A stretch of 64,000 nt of DNA from Hysterium pulicare CBS 123377 (taxonomy: Eukaryota > Ascomycota > Dothideomycetes > Hysteriales > Hysteriaceae): contig AJFK01000147.1 of NCBI GenBank assembly GCA_000467715.1, forward strand, positions 1 to 64,000, given 5' to 3'. The translations under genes and the position numbers were made by a program. The stretch's first letter is position 1, and the number at the start of each line of letters is the position of its first letter. Below the pieces are notes generated by a model, which was not told where the DNA came from, did not search any database, and was given only the letters and a program-made list of their open reading frames with translations. Of this stretch, positions 36,701 through 47,035 are shown piece after piece.

Positions 36701-37378
36701 GGTCAGCATGCTTCTCAACTAACCTGCAGAACTTGCGGCACCACAAGTACAACATATGAAGCCTTTTGGAGCCTCAGTGTGGAAATACCTCATGATAGAC
36801 CCGGCGACTTGCGAGACTGCCTTCGCTCGTACTGCGCTCCCGAGCGCCTTTCGGGCGACGACATTTGGCGTTGCCCTCGTTGCAAAGTCGATCGTGAAGC
36901 TACGAAACAAATCACCATAACACGAGCCCCAGACTACCTGGTCATGCATTTCAAACGTTTTAGCGCATCTCACACAGAGAGGGCACGCAAAGTCCGTACC
37001 CCGATTGAGTTCCCTCTGCACGGTTTAGACTTAGGGCCGTATATGCTCCCTCCAATGACGCAACAAGACGAAGACTTCGTTCTTGCGAATGCGAGAGACG
37101 GTGTCGGGAATCTAGAGAGCCTCAAAGCTGATCATGCGATGAATGGACCGTATATCTACAACGCCTATGCTGTGATGAGGCATATTGGAACGACTCTGAG
37201 CGGCGGCCATTATATTGCCATGGTCAAAGACAAAAGCCGAGGATGTTGGAGGCAGTTCAACGACGAGAGAGTCACGGATTTCGAGCCTGGGAACCTACCG
37301 CGCAACGAAAGGCTACAAAACGAGCTCGCTTATATTGTATTTTATGAACGCGAGAGTGTGGCCGGTGGTGCCTTGTAA
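33781..37378 (+). CDS. DOA4: Ubiquitin carboxyl-terminal hydrolase, Doa4/Ubp4 type
   Basis: Exons 33781-33999, 34050-34262, 34350-36377 and 36455-37378, each a whole number of codons, give 1127 residues. The protein removes ubiquitin from endosomal cargo before it enters multivesicular bodies and so recycles ubiquitin. A proline-rich start is followed by a helical region (about 60-170) like the USP8-dimerisation/MIT-type bundle, a disordered Ser/Pro-rich linker, and a rhodanese-like domain (about 425-580, with LLIDVRDREEFDAGHI). The peptidase domain has its cysteine box at Cys755 (FGVTCYMNSTIQCLN), a zinc-ribbon (CRTCGT and CPRCKVDR) and the histidine box at His1072 (TLSGGHYIAMVKD). The rhodanese plus USP order is that of yeast Doa4 and human USP8. 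All catalytic residues are present. Confidence 0.93.
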
Positions 37379-37946
37379 TTATTTCTCAAGGCCATAGGGA
37401 CTGGGCCGCTTCGATTGGATACGAACGACCGCTGTGTAAGCTGAACGACTCTTGTATGTGATGGATGAACGGGACAAATGGGCATCAACTGGCGTTCAAG
37501 TAAATACTTCGGTTGCGATTTAGCGTTTGGAATAGTTTCTGCTTTGCCAGTGACATCATCGTTTCCTTCCCTCTGATGTTGTCGTTGTTCTCTTTCGTGT
37601 GTCATTTGCATTCTTGGCGTTGACATATGAGTTTAGTCATTGTCGCACACCAACATATATAAGCCTTGCATTCCACCTCTTTGCTGCTTATGTCCGCAAT
37701 GAGACACTTTGAGTTCCATCCTATCTTCCTAGGTCTTCATTGATTGGTGTTCTGTTCTGATGTATTATCTATACTAAAAGGGTTCCGATGAGCACTATGT
37801 TTCACCCCTGTGAACTCGTCTTCACTGGCTTATGTCACACATTCACATCACCTTCACTGCAAAACTTTCCACTTAAACCAAGTTCCTACTTCGCTTTCCA
37901 GCTCACTCTCAATCCGCCACAATATCTCCCTATCCGGGTCAGCGTT
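37379..37946. other. Intergenic, DOA4 to LPxELRQ gene
   Basis: Contains the DOA4 downstream region and the next promoter, with CT-rich leader sequence near 37840-37940. The following frame is open upstream to 37788, but those codons look like leader sequence. Confidence 0.35.
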
Positions 37947-38828
37947 ATGGTTGCTCCGACGGCCGAACCATCCCCTCTCCTGGCTCTTCCTCCGGAACTC
38001 CGCCAGCAAATTCTTACTTGTCTGATCGAACATGTCACGATTCATCCCAATGGGAGAATTCGGGTCGTCGCACCGGAGACCTGGTTGATTTGTCGAACTC
38101 TCACCAAGGATATGAATGCGATCTTGAAAACCTGGTTCCCCAAACCTGATATTTGTATCAAAATCCTGACCGGCGAAGCCTTTCCTCACGCTTCGAAGGT
38201 GCTTTCTTGTTACCGCGACAAAGCAAAAGTCTCTAGATGCTCTCACTGGAAAGGCATTGTTATCGAAATGATGTGGTACAACAAATTCGCGATTTCGAGG
38301 TCTATTAATATTGCAGAACGCTGTCATCACAGTCGCTGGATCTACGCCCCCTCCAATTCTCCAATCCAAAGAACAATGGTCCAGATGCTGCCAACCATGT
38401 GGCGCGTAGATGCTCGTATGGCGCTGCCAGGCATCTGGACGGACTTTCACTCGATTCGATTCAATATCGAGTCGCCGTTCCAGGCCTCCTCTGCACACAT
38501 AAATGTCTTTGCGAGCAGCGGCAAGAACATATTTGAAGATACGTTCGGAGATATTCAGAGGGCACTCGATGAGATTGCAGAAAGAGCATACCGAAGAATC
38601 GGCAGCACCATGGTTGGAAAACGAATTGAAATCATTGGATGCATCCTTTCCGTGAACGAGGTAGTTATCAGGCAACGTCTTCAGGAATTACACAAACCAA
38701 TGTATGGTTCCAAGCTCGGAGAATTAGGTATTTCGCGTACCAAGGACGGATATCTCAAGGTGGAGGCCGAGTTCGTAGCTCCAGCACCCGGCGAAGCCGC
38801 TGGGGTTCGCCAGTTGTACTTTGCGTAA
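37947..38828 (+). CDS. F-box-like LPxELRQ protein, second subgroup, intact
   Basis: Single exon of 293 codons from the ATG at 37947. The frame is open for 53 codons upstream, but similarity to its neighbour at 39251 begins only at the chosen ATG. The N-terminus LLALPPELRQQILTCLIE is F-box-like and is followed by a RIRVVAPETWLICRTLTKDM block, WFPKPDICIKIL and HWKGIVIEMMWYNKFAI. The broken gene at 39251 shares these blocks (PPEIRQKILSNLIE, CRTFGKDM, WLPGPEIYV, DWKGVNIEIMWYNPTAI). The C-terminal half (FHSIRFNIESPF, TMVGKRIEIIGC) has no named domain. Function unknown. It may act as an SCF adaptor if the N-terminus binds Skp1. Confidence 0.68.
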   Translation: MVAPTAEPSPLLALPPELRQQILTCLIEHVTIHPNGRIRVVAPETWLICRTLTKDMNAILKTWFPKPDICIKILTGEAFPHASKVLSCYRDKAKVSRCSHWKGIVIEMMWYNKFAISRSINIAERCHHSRWIYAPSNSPIQRTMVQMLPTMWRVDARMALPGIWTDFHSIRFNIESPFQASSAHINVFASSGKNIFEDTFGDIQRALDEIAERAYRRIGSTMVGKRIEIIGCILSVNEVVIRQRLQELHKPMYGSKLGELGISRTKDGYLKVEAEFVAPAPGEAAGVRQLYFA

Positions 38829-39250
38829 GGGCTAAGGGCTAAAGGAGTGAATGAAAGTTATCTAGGCAGGCTTAGGATGGCACATGTCTTTGACAGCCTC
38901 AACATATATAAGGTTTACACAGTGAATTCATCTCTTGCACAGTAGTTCACGCCTCGTGAATTATCGGGTTTTCTATGTCAAACATTTCCATTCACTTTTC
39001 TTTCATTCTTCATATAAGGGCCTGTTCTTGGCACAGATGACAATACACCGCCCAAGTGATTCACCATGTGCCGTAAATGCTGTTTCATTCTCAGACACTG
39101 CGTAAGGCACTTATAAGGCAGGACCGCCCTTTGTCTTTCCCCATCGTGCCTACCTTGAACACCACGACTGCTCCCTAAGAACCAACCAATTTCGACACTC
39201 TTCTGCCAACCTTTTCACGCCATTTTCGAAACTGGTCAAAGAAGAACCTC
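38829..39250. other. Intergenic, 38829-39250
   Basis: 422 bp between two LPxELRQ family members. I see no reading frame and no repeat flanking the duplicates. Confidence 0.35.
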
Positions 39251-40143
39251 ATGTCCAACATCGGGGCAAAGCCTAATGCCGGCCGTCCTTCCGTTTCGGC
39301 TCTCGAATCATCTAGACTTTCCGCCCTTCCTCCCGAGATCCGACAGAAGATTCTCTCCAATCTCATCGAGGGTATCACAATCTACCAACACGGACGTATT
39401 CAATATGTCGACCCCCAGGACCTTCTTGTCTGTAGGACTTTTGGCAAGGACATGGATGAAATCTTAAAGATCTGGCTTCCAGGACCGGAGATCTATGTAC
39501 GATGTCTCAGTCCGCCTCTCTCGAACATTTGGCCAATCTGACCAAAGACTTGCGGAAAATTTCGAAAGCATCTAGCCGCGCTGATTGGAAGGGTGTCAAT
39601 ATCGAGATTATGTGGTACAACCCAACCGCGATCGACATGACGAGGAAGAAATTGGAGAGTGGGTTACCCCGACATGATGGTGAATCACCTGAAGCTCGCC
39701 GCCACAATATTGAATCCAATACCCTCAGGGTGATTCCTGGCTTGTGGAGCGTCTTCATGTGCACCAGCCTGTGTAAATCCACCCAGATCTGGCCCTATGT
39801 TCGAAACATTCGATTCAACATTGGGACATGAAGCGAAGTTCTGGCTGCCTTTCCACCTATGACCTCTTCTTGGTGGGATGACTATGATATTTGTGAGCAT
39901 ACTCTTACAGAGTGTCAGGATCCCCTCGAAGAGCCGCGTGAAGTGTGCATTCGGCATGGCATGACGATGGCAGGTAGACTGATCGAGGTGGTAGGACGCT
40001 ATCCTACTACTTGTTCAGAGGATCCTTCGAGCATATTCCTGATGATGGCAGACTGCAATGGACATTTGAAGCTGCAGACGATGAGCCAGGGCCCGCATGA
40101 GGATGGGTTCCGCATCGTACATGCCTACTTGTTGACTACTTAG
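39251..40143 (+). pseudogene. Broken LPxELRQ gene, second subgroup
   Basis: The segment codes for a relative of the 37947 gene over its whole length, but not in one frame. The frame from the ATG at 39251 runs through WLPGPEIYV and then goes out of register near 39500. Similarity continues at once in another frame (SLEHLANLTKDLRK, DWKGVNIEIMWYN) up to a TGA at about 39829-39831. It resumes in the same frame after it (WWDDYDICEHTL, GMTMAGRLIEVVG) and ends at the stop at 40143. One frameshift and one stop therefore interrupt it. An intron at the shift (GTACGA...) cannot be ruled out but would delete sequence that aligns with the paralogue, so a pseudogene is preferred. Confidence 0.65.
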
Positions 40144-40773
40144 ATTTTTTGACCAGTCAAATATCAAGGCCAAATGCAGATTGAATCCTTTTCATTGGCA
40201 TGAACGACAGATCTGGAGGTACTGCATGCATGTCTTTGGATGATGTTGCTTTAGGAGAGGATGATTATCTGGATAATGAGGATTGAATGGCGGAGTCTGC
40301 CTTTCTCGTATTGCCATATCCTCCTTTACATAGACGAATAGAGTCTAGTCTTAAGTGTGTTCTTCTCATGTAGCAATGTGACAAGAGAATAGCAACAATG
40401 AACGGAGGCCCATTGCTCACTATGTTATACGTTCTCTGTGAAAGATATGTATGGTCCTTCAATCTCTACACTTAGCCACGCTTCGTCAATACGACGATGC
40501 CGTGACGCTTCCCCAGCGATCAAGCTAATGCCATCTCAGAATCGTAGATTGGCCACTTGTATGTTGTCCTGGATCACATGTAAACGAAGGAAAAGTGCAA
40601 GGAAGGTTGAGCTCAAAATTCTCTTCGCGGTCATCCGCTAATCATGGCTAGGCCGCCCCAAGCCGAAGGTCGGAGTTCAGGAGCTTGGGCCACCAAAGTT
40701 TTTTATCGATGATAAAACATCCGTACCCCATTAATTCTTGCTGAAATTCCTTCGACCACAATACACATTCAAG
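40144..40773. promoter_or_regulatory. ARG1 upstream region
   Basis: 630 bp ahead of ARG1. I looked for the general amino-acid-control site TGACTCA and did not find an exact copy. The 40 bp before the start are CT/CA-rich. No gene is seen. Confidence 0.35.
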
Positions 40774-42270
40774 ATGGCCAAGGGACGAGTTTGTTTGGCA
40801 TATTCAGGTACGTTTGAAACTATACAGGCCGTGTCTACTCTTCAATTGTTCTCAGGCATCCAATATCTGATGACTGACGCACTTTCTACACAGGCGGCCT
40901 TGATACTTCTACTATTCTGCGATGGCTTATCGGTACGTCGTATCTACCCAAAATACACGAATATAATCTCACAGTCGGTTCTAGAGGAAGGGTATGAGGT
41001 CGTGTGCTTCCTTGCCAATGTCGGCCAGGAAGAACCATGGGACGAGGTCGAGAAGAAGGCTCTCAAGATCGGAGCATTAAAGATGGTGATCCTAGATCTT
41101 AGGAGGGAGTTCGTCGAAGAGCTTTGCTTCCGAGCTATTCAGTGCAATGCTACGTACGAAGGACGCTATCTCCTTGGAACAAGCTTGGCTCGACCAGTCA
41201 TCGCTCGGGCTCAGATTCGGGTGGCCCAGCAGGAGAAGTGTCAATTCGTTTCTCATGGATGCACAGGAAAGGGAAATGATCAGGTTCGGTTTGAGTTGGC
41301 CTTCTACACCCTCCAGCCCTCGATCAAGGTCATTGCTCCTTGGCGTCTTCCAGAATTCTGTGATCGATTCAAGGGACGACAAGATCTCCTGGACTACGCA
41401 GCGAAGCATGACATTCCAGTTACATCTACGAAGGCTAAGCCCTGGAGTATGGATGCCAATTTAGCTCACTGTAGCTATGAAGCTGGTAAGTTAGTCGGCT
41501 GCGAAGCGGATCGACACTTGCTAACGTACAATTCGTGAAGGTGTTTTGGAAAACCCCAACCATTCACCTCCTGAAGACATGTGGACTATGACTGCCGACC
41601 CCCGTACCGGTCCAAATGAGCCAACCGATATCACCGTACACTTTGAGAAGGGCATTCCCGTCAAGGTTGTGACTCCGGAAAAGACATACACAGACTCTGT
41701 TGAGCTATTCATAGCTCTTAACAAGCTTGGTAACATTCACGGAGTTGGCAGGATCGATATTGTCGAGAACAGGTTCATTGGGCTGAAGAGTCGAGGTTGT
41801 TACGACTCTCCGGCCATGACCATTCTGCGTCTGGCACATCTTGATCTCGAGGGCTTGGTTATGGACGCACAAGTCCGCAGCCTGCGGGATCAGTTCGTCA
41901 CACATAGCTGGAGCATCCAATTGTACAATGGCATGTACTTCTCTCCAGAACGTGAGTTCGTTGAGAACAGCTTGTTATTCTCTCAGAGGCGGGTGAATGG
42001 AGAAGTTCGCATGCGCTGCTACAAGGGTGGTGCATATGTCCTTGGCAGGTCGAGCGCCACTGAGAAATTGTACTCGGAGGAAGAGGCATCTATGGATACG
42101 CTGGATAATTTCAGCCCCATGGATACTACGGGATTCATTTCTATTCAGAGCATCAGGTACGATACACTGCCAGAGTCGATCAGTTCGCCCATTCGCTAAT
42201 AAGATTACCTAGGCTCAAGAAGTATGGACTGCAGAAGGCAGAGGAAGGAGCCAACCTCAGCCGTGCGTGA
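40774..42270 (+). CDS. ARG1: Argininosuccinate synthase
   Basis: Five exons: 40774-40807, 40894-40932, 40985-41485, 41541-42156 and 42213-42270, giving 415 residues, the usual length. It joins citrulline and aspartate with ATP, the seventh step of arginine synthesis. The ATP-binding P-loop of the N-type pyrophosphatase fold ([15 protein letters not shown]) is spread over three exons; exon 2 is only 39 bp. Further family blocks are [41 protein letters not shown] and [19 protein letters not shown]. Intron phases (1, 1, 1, 2) fit all joins, and each restores a family sequence, for example LIEEGYEV and [10 protein letters not shown]. The gene is flanked on both sides by LPxELRQ family genes, with no functional link evident. 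Confidence 0.95.
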
Positions 42271-42908
42271 GGCTGATTCATAGCGCGACAACTGGGGAGC
42301 TGAAAGTCTAAAATCTCATTATCTAAGTGCACGTAATGGCGTCTTGATAGGTATTGGGCCACTAATGTTAGTTTAAAACTTCAAGAAAGGATGGCGTTTT
42401 CTCACGACTCTTTCACTTCAGCTGATCCAAAGTGACGATAGCGTACCGAAATCAAAGAAAAGCGCACCCAAAAGGAACCTGGAAGAGAGATCAAGGGAAC
42501 ACCGTTACATGATGCAATAAAACCCAACCATGAATGAGAGCGACAAATATAATCACCGCTTACTTGCAGTCGAACTTTACCGATCTCTTCTTCTTCCATT
42601 AGGCAGAATAACCTATATGGGTCAGCCGCGGTCTAACCACATCCGTCATTGGCATGATGCTAAGAGTGGACACTTCTGCACTTCTGTTGCCTAGAGACGG
42701 CTTGAACTACACATTCCCAAATTTATAGCCTATTTCTACGCTGCCTGCATACACATCCCAAAACCGAATCACTTAAATTCGTCTCCTTCCCTTTGTTTCG
42801 GCGTCACTTTTTTACCTTCTGCTCACATATCATCTCTTCAACATATCACAGCTCCAAGGTTCACATCACTTTTGCAACCAATTCATTACGGCCTTGGAGT
42901 TCTATACC
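42271..42908. other. Intergenic, ARG1 to LPxELRQ pair
   Basis: Holds the ARG1 downstream region and a CT-rich leader (about 42780-42900) before the next family member. No gene seen. Confidence 0.35.
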
Positions 42909-43241
42909 ATGCCTCCGCCCACTCTTCTCACGCTGCCCTCAGAACTTCGCCAGGAAATAATTTTCCACACTTTCCGCATCGCTCCCAAAGAAACCGGTAC
43001 TCTCATAATCTATTCTGATCTCGCTTGCGTATGTCGGCGGCTACGCGCAGAGGTCAAGTTCGCAAAGAGAATTTGGTTACCTGACCCTAATATCCTTCTC
43101 CTTGTCTCACCGGTCGTACAGTTTCCGGATATGGAGAAGATGGATCAGCATTTCGAGAAGGTTGCGAAGAGGAGGTGCTTGGTTTGGGAAGGGTTTCTGA
43201 ATATAAGTGTTGAGGTGAATACTGACATTGCTAGGAATTGA
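42909..43241 (+). pseudogene. Truncated LPxELRQ gene copy
   Basis: An open frame of 110 codons from the ATG at 42909 (MPPPTLLTLPSELRQEI). It matches the first third of the genes at 43496 and 6755: DLACVCRRLRAEVKFAKRIWLP against QVCRLLRDDVKSAQNVWIP, and MDQHFEKVAKRRCLVWEGF against LDRHFAKVAQAGGKKWTGF. The frame then stops at VNTDIARN and the remaining two thirds of the family sequence are absent before the next copy starts 255 bp later. It is therefore a 5' fragment of a tandem duplicate. A short protein of only the F-box-like part is possible, so the pseudogene label is tentative. Confidence 0.55.
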
Positions 43242-43495
43242 ATTGGGTTTGGGTTTGGGAAGTGATGGAGGTGGAGCGAACTGTTTGAGTGGGTACCTAT
43301 CTTTCACTGCCAGGTCACCTGACTACAGCTCAAACTTGAATATCACTGTTTTCATTACATGCACTGGCCATGACTTCGACTCAGCTATCGGGCCTTACCT
43401 TTTCTTCATCCAACCACCGACGGCGCTCCAGGTCAACCACGACCAAGATTCAACAACGCCCAAGGTGGAACCACGCTCAAGCTACGGCTATCGAA

Positions 43496-44350
43496 ATGAA
43501 CCCTCCATCGTTGCTCAGCCTCCCATCAGAGCTGCGTCAAGAGATTGCTAGCTACACCTTCGAAATCGCCTTTTCGGGGAAAGAGTTAATTATTCGCTCA
43601 CTTCTCGCTCAAGTTTGTCGCTTACTCCGGGACGACGTCAAGTCTGCTCAGAATGTTTGGATTCCGCCACACGATATGTCACTGAATGTGCCCGCGAACA
43701 TGAACTTTGACCACATCCAACGACTTGATCGGCATTTCGCAAAGGTTGCTCAAGCAGGCGGAAAGAAATGGACCGGCTTTCGGCAGATCAATCTTCGAGT
43801 GTTCAGCGCAAGCATGCAGGAATGGAACTGCATAGGAGGAACGCCTATCTCGACTTTTGCATACCGACAATACCGCGAGGTTCGTAGCCACATTATTTAG
43901 CGCATCGACGCTTTGCTCGACCGTTTCCGGATGTTTTTCTCAAGCTACGAGTTCCGTTCTTCGACTAAACGTGTCACCTTCGACATGACTCTACCCTGGC
44001 AGTTCAAGACAATTGTCCGCCGGGCCGAAACCAAGCATCGACGCGAGTTCTGGATCCGAATAGCGCGAATGGTCTTCGAGTATGACTACTCATATCAGGG
44101 ATGGAAGGATCAAGCTCTTAAATGTTACGGGGTAGTTTTGCCAGATCTCACGATTAGGATGACTGGTGTACTATCGCAGGAAGAGCACAGTCTGCTTGTT
44201 AGGGAAGTAGATAAAAATGCGTTCATGCCCTTGGATATTTACGATATAATCGAATATCAACGGCAAATGGCAACATACCGTGGTGACTATCGGAAGCTGT
44301 TCGCTCAGTTCCTAGCAGTGAAGCGCCCCGAATATGCACAACACATTTGA
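43496..44350 (+). pseudogene. LPxELRQ gene with one in-frame stop
   Basis: From the ATG at 43496 the frame codes for MNPPSLLSLPSELRQEI and runs to a TAG at 43898-43900, then continues without a shift to a TGA at 44350. Counting the TAG as one residue, the product would be about 284 residues, close to the intact relative at 6755 (268). Similarity crosses the stop: LFRYIAGLLTRW in 6755 matches HII*RIDALLDRF here, and RIDFNITMP matches RVTFDMTLP further on. No intron of usable size removes the TAG. Either the gene was lost recently by one change, the stop is read through, or the assembly is in error. The open frame on both sides argues that any loss is recent. Confidence 0.65.
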
Positions 44351-44633
44351 GATTGGTTGGAGAATGATGGTGTTCGAAGAACGCGATGGCTACCGGGTAT
44401 AAAAAGGACGGGGTAGGATATACTACGTATTACACATATGTCAAGAATGTCACGGGACTATACGTGTACCTGGATAGACAATGAACAACGTAGAGATTGA
44501 TAAAAGAAACATACATTCAGGATCTACATTGGTATCATGAAATCTCTAGATGACTAGAGTGCTATAAAACCTCCCAAAACCCCAAACGCCACGTATGTAT
44601 GCCTTCATTATTCAAAAGCACCAAATCTCTAGT

Positions 44634-45221
44634 CTACCCTCGCAACGCCCTCGCGTTATTCTTCTGCAACTCCCATTGTTTCCTCCTAGCTCTTTCCGTC
44701 GTCCATTCCCTCTCCGCATCCTCAATATGCATCTTCTTCACTTTCCGTTCGAAGTCTAACCGGCGTTGTAGCTCGTCACCTGTGTGCTGTGCTTCTAGAG
44801 TAGGAGGAGAGCCTATGGTTGAATTAGCTTGTGCTGGAATCAGAAAATACCTCGGGAGGGGAACTATACCCGACTTCTTCTTCGGCTTATACAATATCCC
44901 TCTCCTCCGCCAGTGATGTTTCTGCACGATCTCCTCTTCTTCCGTGCGGATCTCGACGTGCTGATCACCGGCTTCTATTTGTTTCTCGGAGAGGTAGGTT
45001 ATGGAAGTGTATTCCTCGTTGTCCGAGTCACAATCGGCTGTAAGACTGGCTTTCTCGTCCAGGGACCCTGATTTGCGAAGGGAGCTTCGCCGACTGGGGA
45101 ATAGGTCTACTTGTTTCTCTAGAGAGGTTCGCACGAGCACGCGGCGGGTTCGAATGGCTTGGTCGCTGTTGGAGTTGTATTGGGGTTTGGGGTCGAAGCA
45201 GGAGGTGAAGAGGCCGAACAT
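44634..45221 (-). CDS. Hypothetical charged protein
   Basis: 195 codons from the ATG at 45221 (MFGLFTSCFDPKP). The frame is open for 27 codons upstream, but those look like leader. The sequence is hydrophilic: a Ser/Arg-rich part (SRRSSLRKSGSLDEKASL), an acidic stretch, a conserved-looking HHWRRRGILYKPKKKSGIVP, and a C-terminal Arg/Glu-rich helix likely to form a coiled coil (RRLDFERKVKKMHIEDAER). No membrane segment or enzyme motif. The short N-terminus with a CF pair could be a lipid-anchor site, but this is a guess. I do not recognise the family. Confidence 0.55.
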   Translation of the reverse strand: MFGLFTSCFDPKPQYNSNSDQAIRTRRVLVRTSLEKQVDLFPSRRSSLRKSGSLDEKASLTADCDSDNEEYTSITYLSEKQIEAGDQHVEIRTEEEEIVQKHHWRRRGILYKPKKKSGIVPLPRYFLIPAQANSTIGSPPTLEAQHTGDELQRRLDFERKVKKMHIEDAEREWTTERARRKQWELQKNNARALRG

Positions 45222-45683
45222 GATTTTTGGGATAGAGTTTGAGGTTTGTAATAGTATGTACACGGTGTTTCGTAGAGAGAAACACTGATACTCCGGATTC
45301 AAGAAGTATGCGTGTGAAGCACGGAGAGTAAAGCAAAAGAGACAGATTGTGAAGACGGAGCGAGAGACGTGAGAAAGGAAACAAGAGGTACCAGCTTAGG
45401 TACCCTTTAGTAGTGGGCTGTGTTATTGAGGTTAGTCTATCTGCGGCGATAAAGGATCGTGAACCTGGTCAAGCTCGAGCCCACCTCTCCTTTAGCGTCA
45501 ATCCTGCATGTACAGCCTCAAACACCACCACCAACAATCCAATAATGATGCTTATAGTATGGAAACATCTCAAGCTTCTAATACACTAACATATACTACT
45601 AATCTGCGTGTAGCAGTCTGCAAGGTCGCTAGGACTCCATCCGTAATTGCTGACTCTACGTAGAACTTCGAGAGCTTCGTACA
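45222..45683. promoter_or_regulatory. Divergent intergenic region
   Basis: 462 bp between outward-facing genes (hypothetical and DUF6594). No reading frame of note and no clear site. Confidence 0.35.
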
Positions 45684-46719
45684 ATGCCACCAGCACGCAT
45701 GGGAAGCAGCTTCTCTAAAGCATTCACACTCGCCTCAAAACCCTCGCAATCAAATGATGTAGAACAACCTCCAACAATTCAACAAAAGCAATATCTCGAA
45801 GGCTTCCCCAGCCTGAGCGCCCTCCTAGCCTCCGATCCCGACCTGCAAGTCTACCGTCGATTCGATACTCTAGCCTCTCGAAACCTTCTATACCTTCAAG
45901 CCGAACTCCTAGATCTAGAAGCCCGTCTCCAAGAATTCGATGCCGAGGATTTAGAAGTTGCGAACTCGGAAGAGTCGGAATGGATGGAGGTCAAGCTTTC
46001 AGCCAGATGCTGGGAGGTCTTCGTTGAGAAGGCAGAACGGGGCGAAGAGCGGGAGAGGGAGAGGATGAGGCTGATACGGACGATACGTGAGAGGCTTGCT
46101 GAGTACCAGGATGCAATCATTCGTCAAAGCACGATTCTTAACCTTGAGAAACCGAATCCAAGGGTTCGAAGTGCGATTGTGGGGTGGTTTGAACAGAAAC
46201 GACCGCTGGTGGGGCATGGAAGAAATTTATTTAGTGGGAAAGCCATACATGATGTTGTAGCTTTGAGGACGCCACCTGATCAGGATCGATTGACCATGTT
46301 CCTGCAGAATCATCTTGGATATCTTTTCAGAAAGAGGGAGAAAGTTAAAGATCATCCGGCGGATTGGGAGGGCATGCATTATTTCCCGGAAACTACTCTC
46401 AGACACATCGTCTCATTTATGAGCATACTGCTTGCGGCGGCTCTACTCGTTGGTGCTATCACTAGTTTGTACTTTGTCAAGAAGGCATCTTCGATGATTG
46501 GGTTGCTAGCTGCTTTTACGACACTTTTTGCTGGGAGTATTGGACTATTGACGAATGCGAGGAAGGTGGATATTTATGCGGCGACAGCAGCGTGCGTATT
46601 TCATTTCTGGCTGACTTTCTCAACTAAATCCGTGCTGACGAGTTTTTAGATACGCTGCCGTACTGGTTGTGTTTGTCGGTAATCTTGGGGTGACACCTAA
46701 CAATGGCGTTATTACATGA
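45684..46719 (+). CDS. DUF6594 membrane protein
   Basis: Exons 45684-46591 and 46650-46719, with a 58-bp intron (GTGCGT...TTTTTAG), give 325 residues. The N-terminal two thirds are soluble and helical: FPSLSALLASDPDLQVYRRFD, NLLYLQAELLDLEARL (a typical opening of this family), a charged coiled coil, and DRLTMFLQNHLGYLFRKRE. The last third has three membrane helices: residues about 244-266 (SFMSILLAAALLVGAITSLYF), about 272-291 (IGLLAAFTTLFAGSIGLLT) and 300-318, which is completed by the second exon (AATAAYAAVLVVFVGNLG). The family is frequent in Pezizomycotina and has no known function to my knowledge. The ATG at 45699 is an alternative start. Confidence 0.8.
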
Positions 46720-47035
46720 TATGGCTCTATCTTCAAAGATCCATTCTCATTATTTCTGGACATAGCCTTTTCATGAGAATCTCGAAATGTTCGTGTCGGA
46801 ACACACTCAGTCCAATTTTTAGAAGGACCCAAATTCATGTCAGTCTCGGGTCACTTTGTGAATGAACAAAGCGGTCCTCCATGACATGGCAAACAAGGGT
46901 TATTTCTCTCCGACATTTTCACGGAGATTTTGGATAGTCACGTAACGCCATTCTCACAAACACATATACTGCTCCGCCTACGCCACAGGAACGAATAACA
47001 CCACCAACCATACGCCCCTCTACTTGCACTCTACC
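46720..47035. promoter_or_regulatory. Promoter region of the DUF6604 gene
   Basis: 316 bp between two plus-strand genes. It holds the 3' end of the DUF6594 gene and a CA/CT-rich leader (about 46960-47030). Nothing else seen. Confidence 0.35.

Noticed and set aside
40144-40773. A Gcn4/CPC1 site (TGACTCA) for ARG1
   Set aside because: No exact copy found. The TGACTGACGC near 40870 lies inside the first intron and does not fit the consensus.
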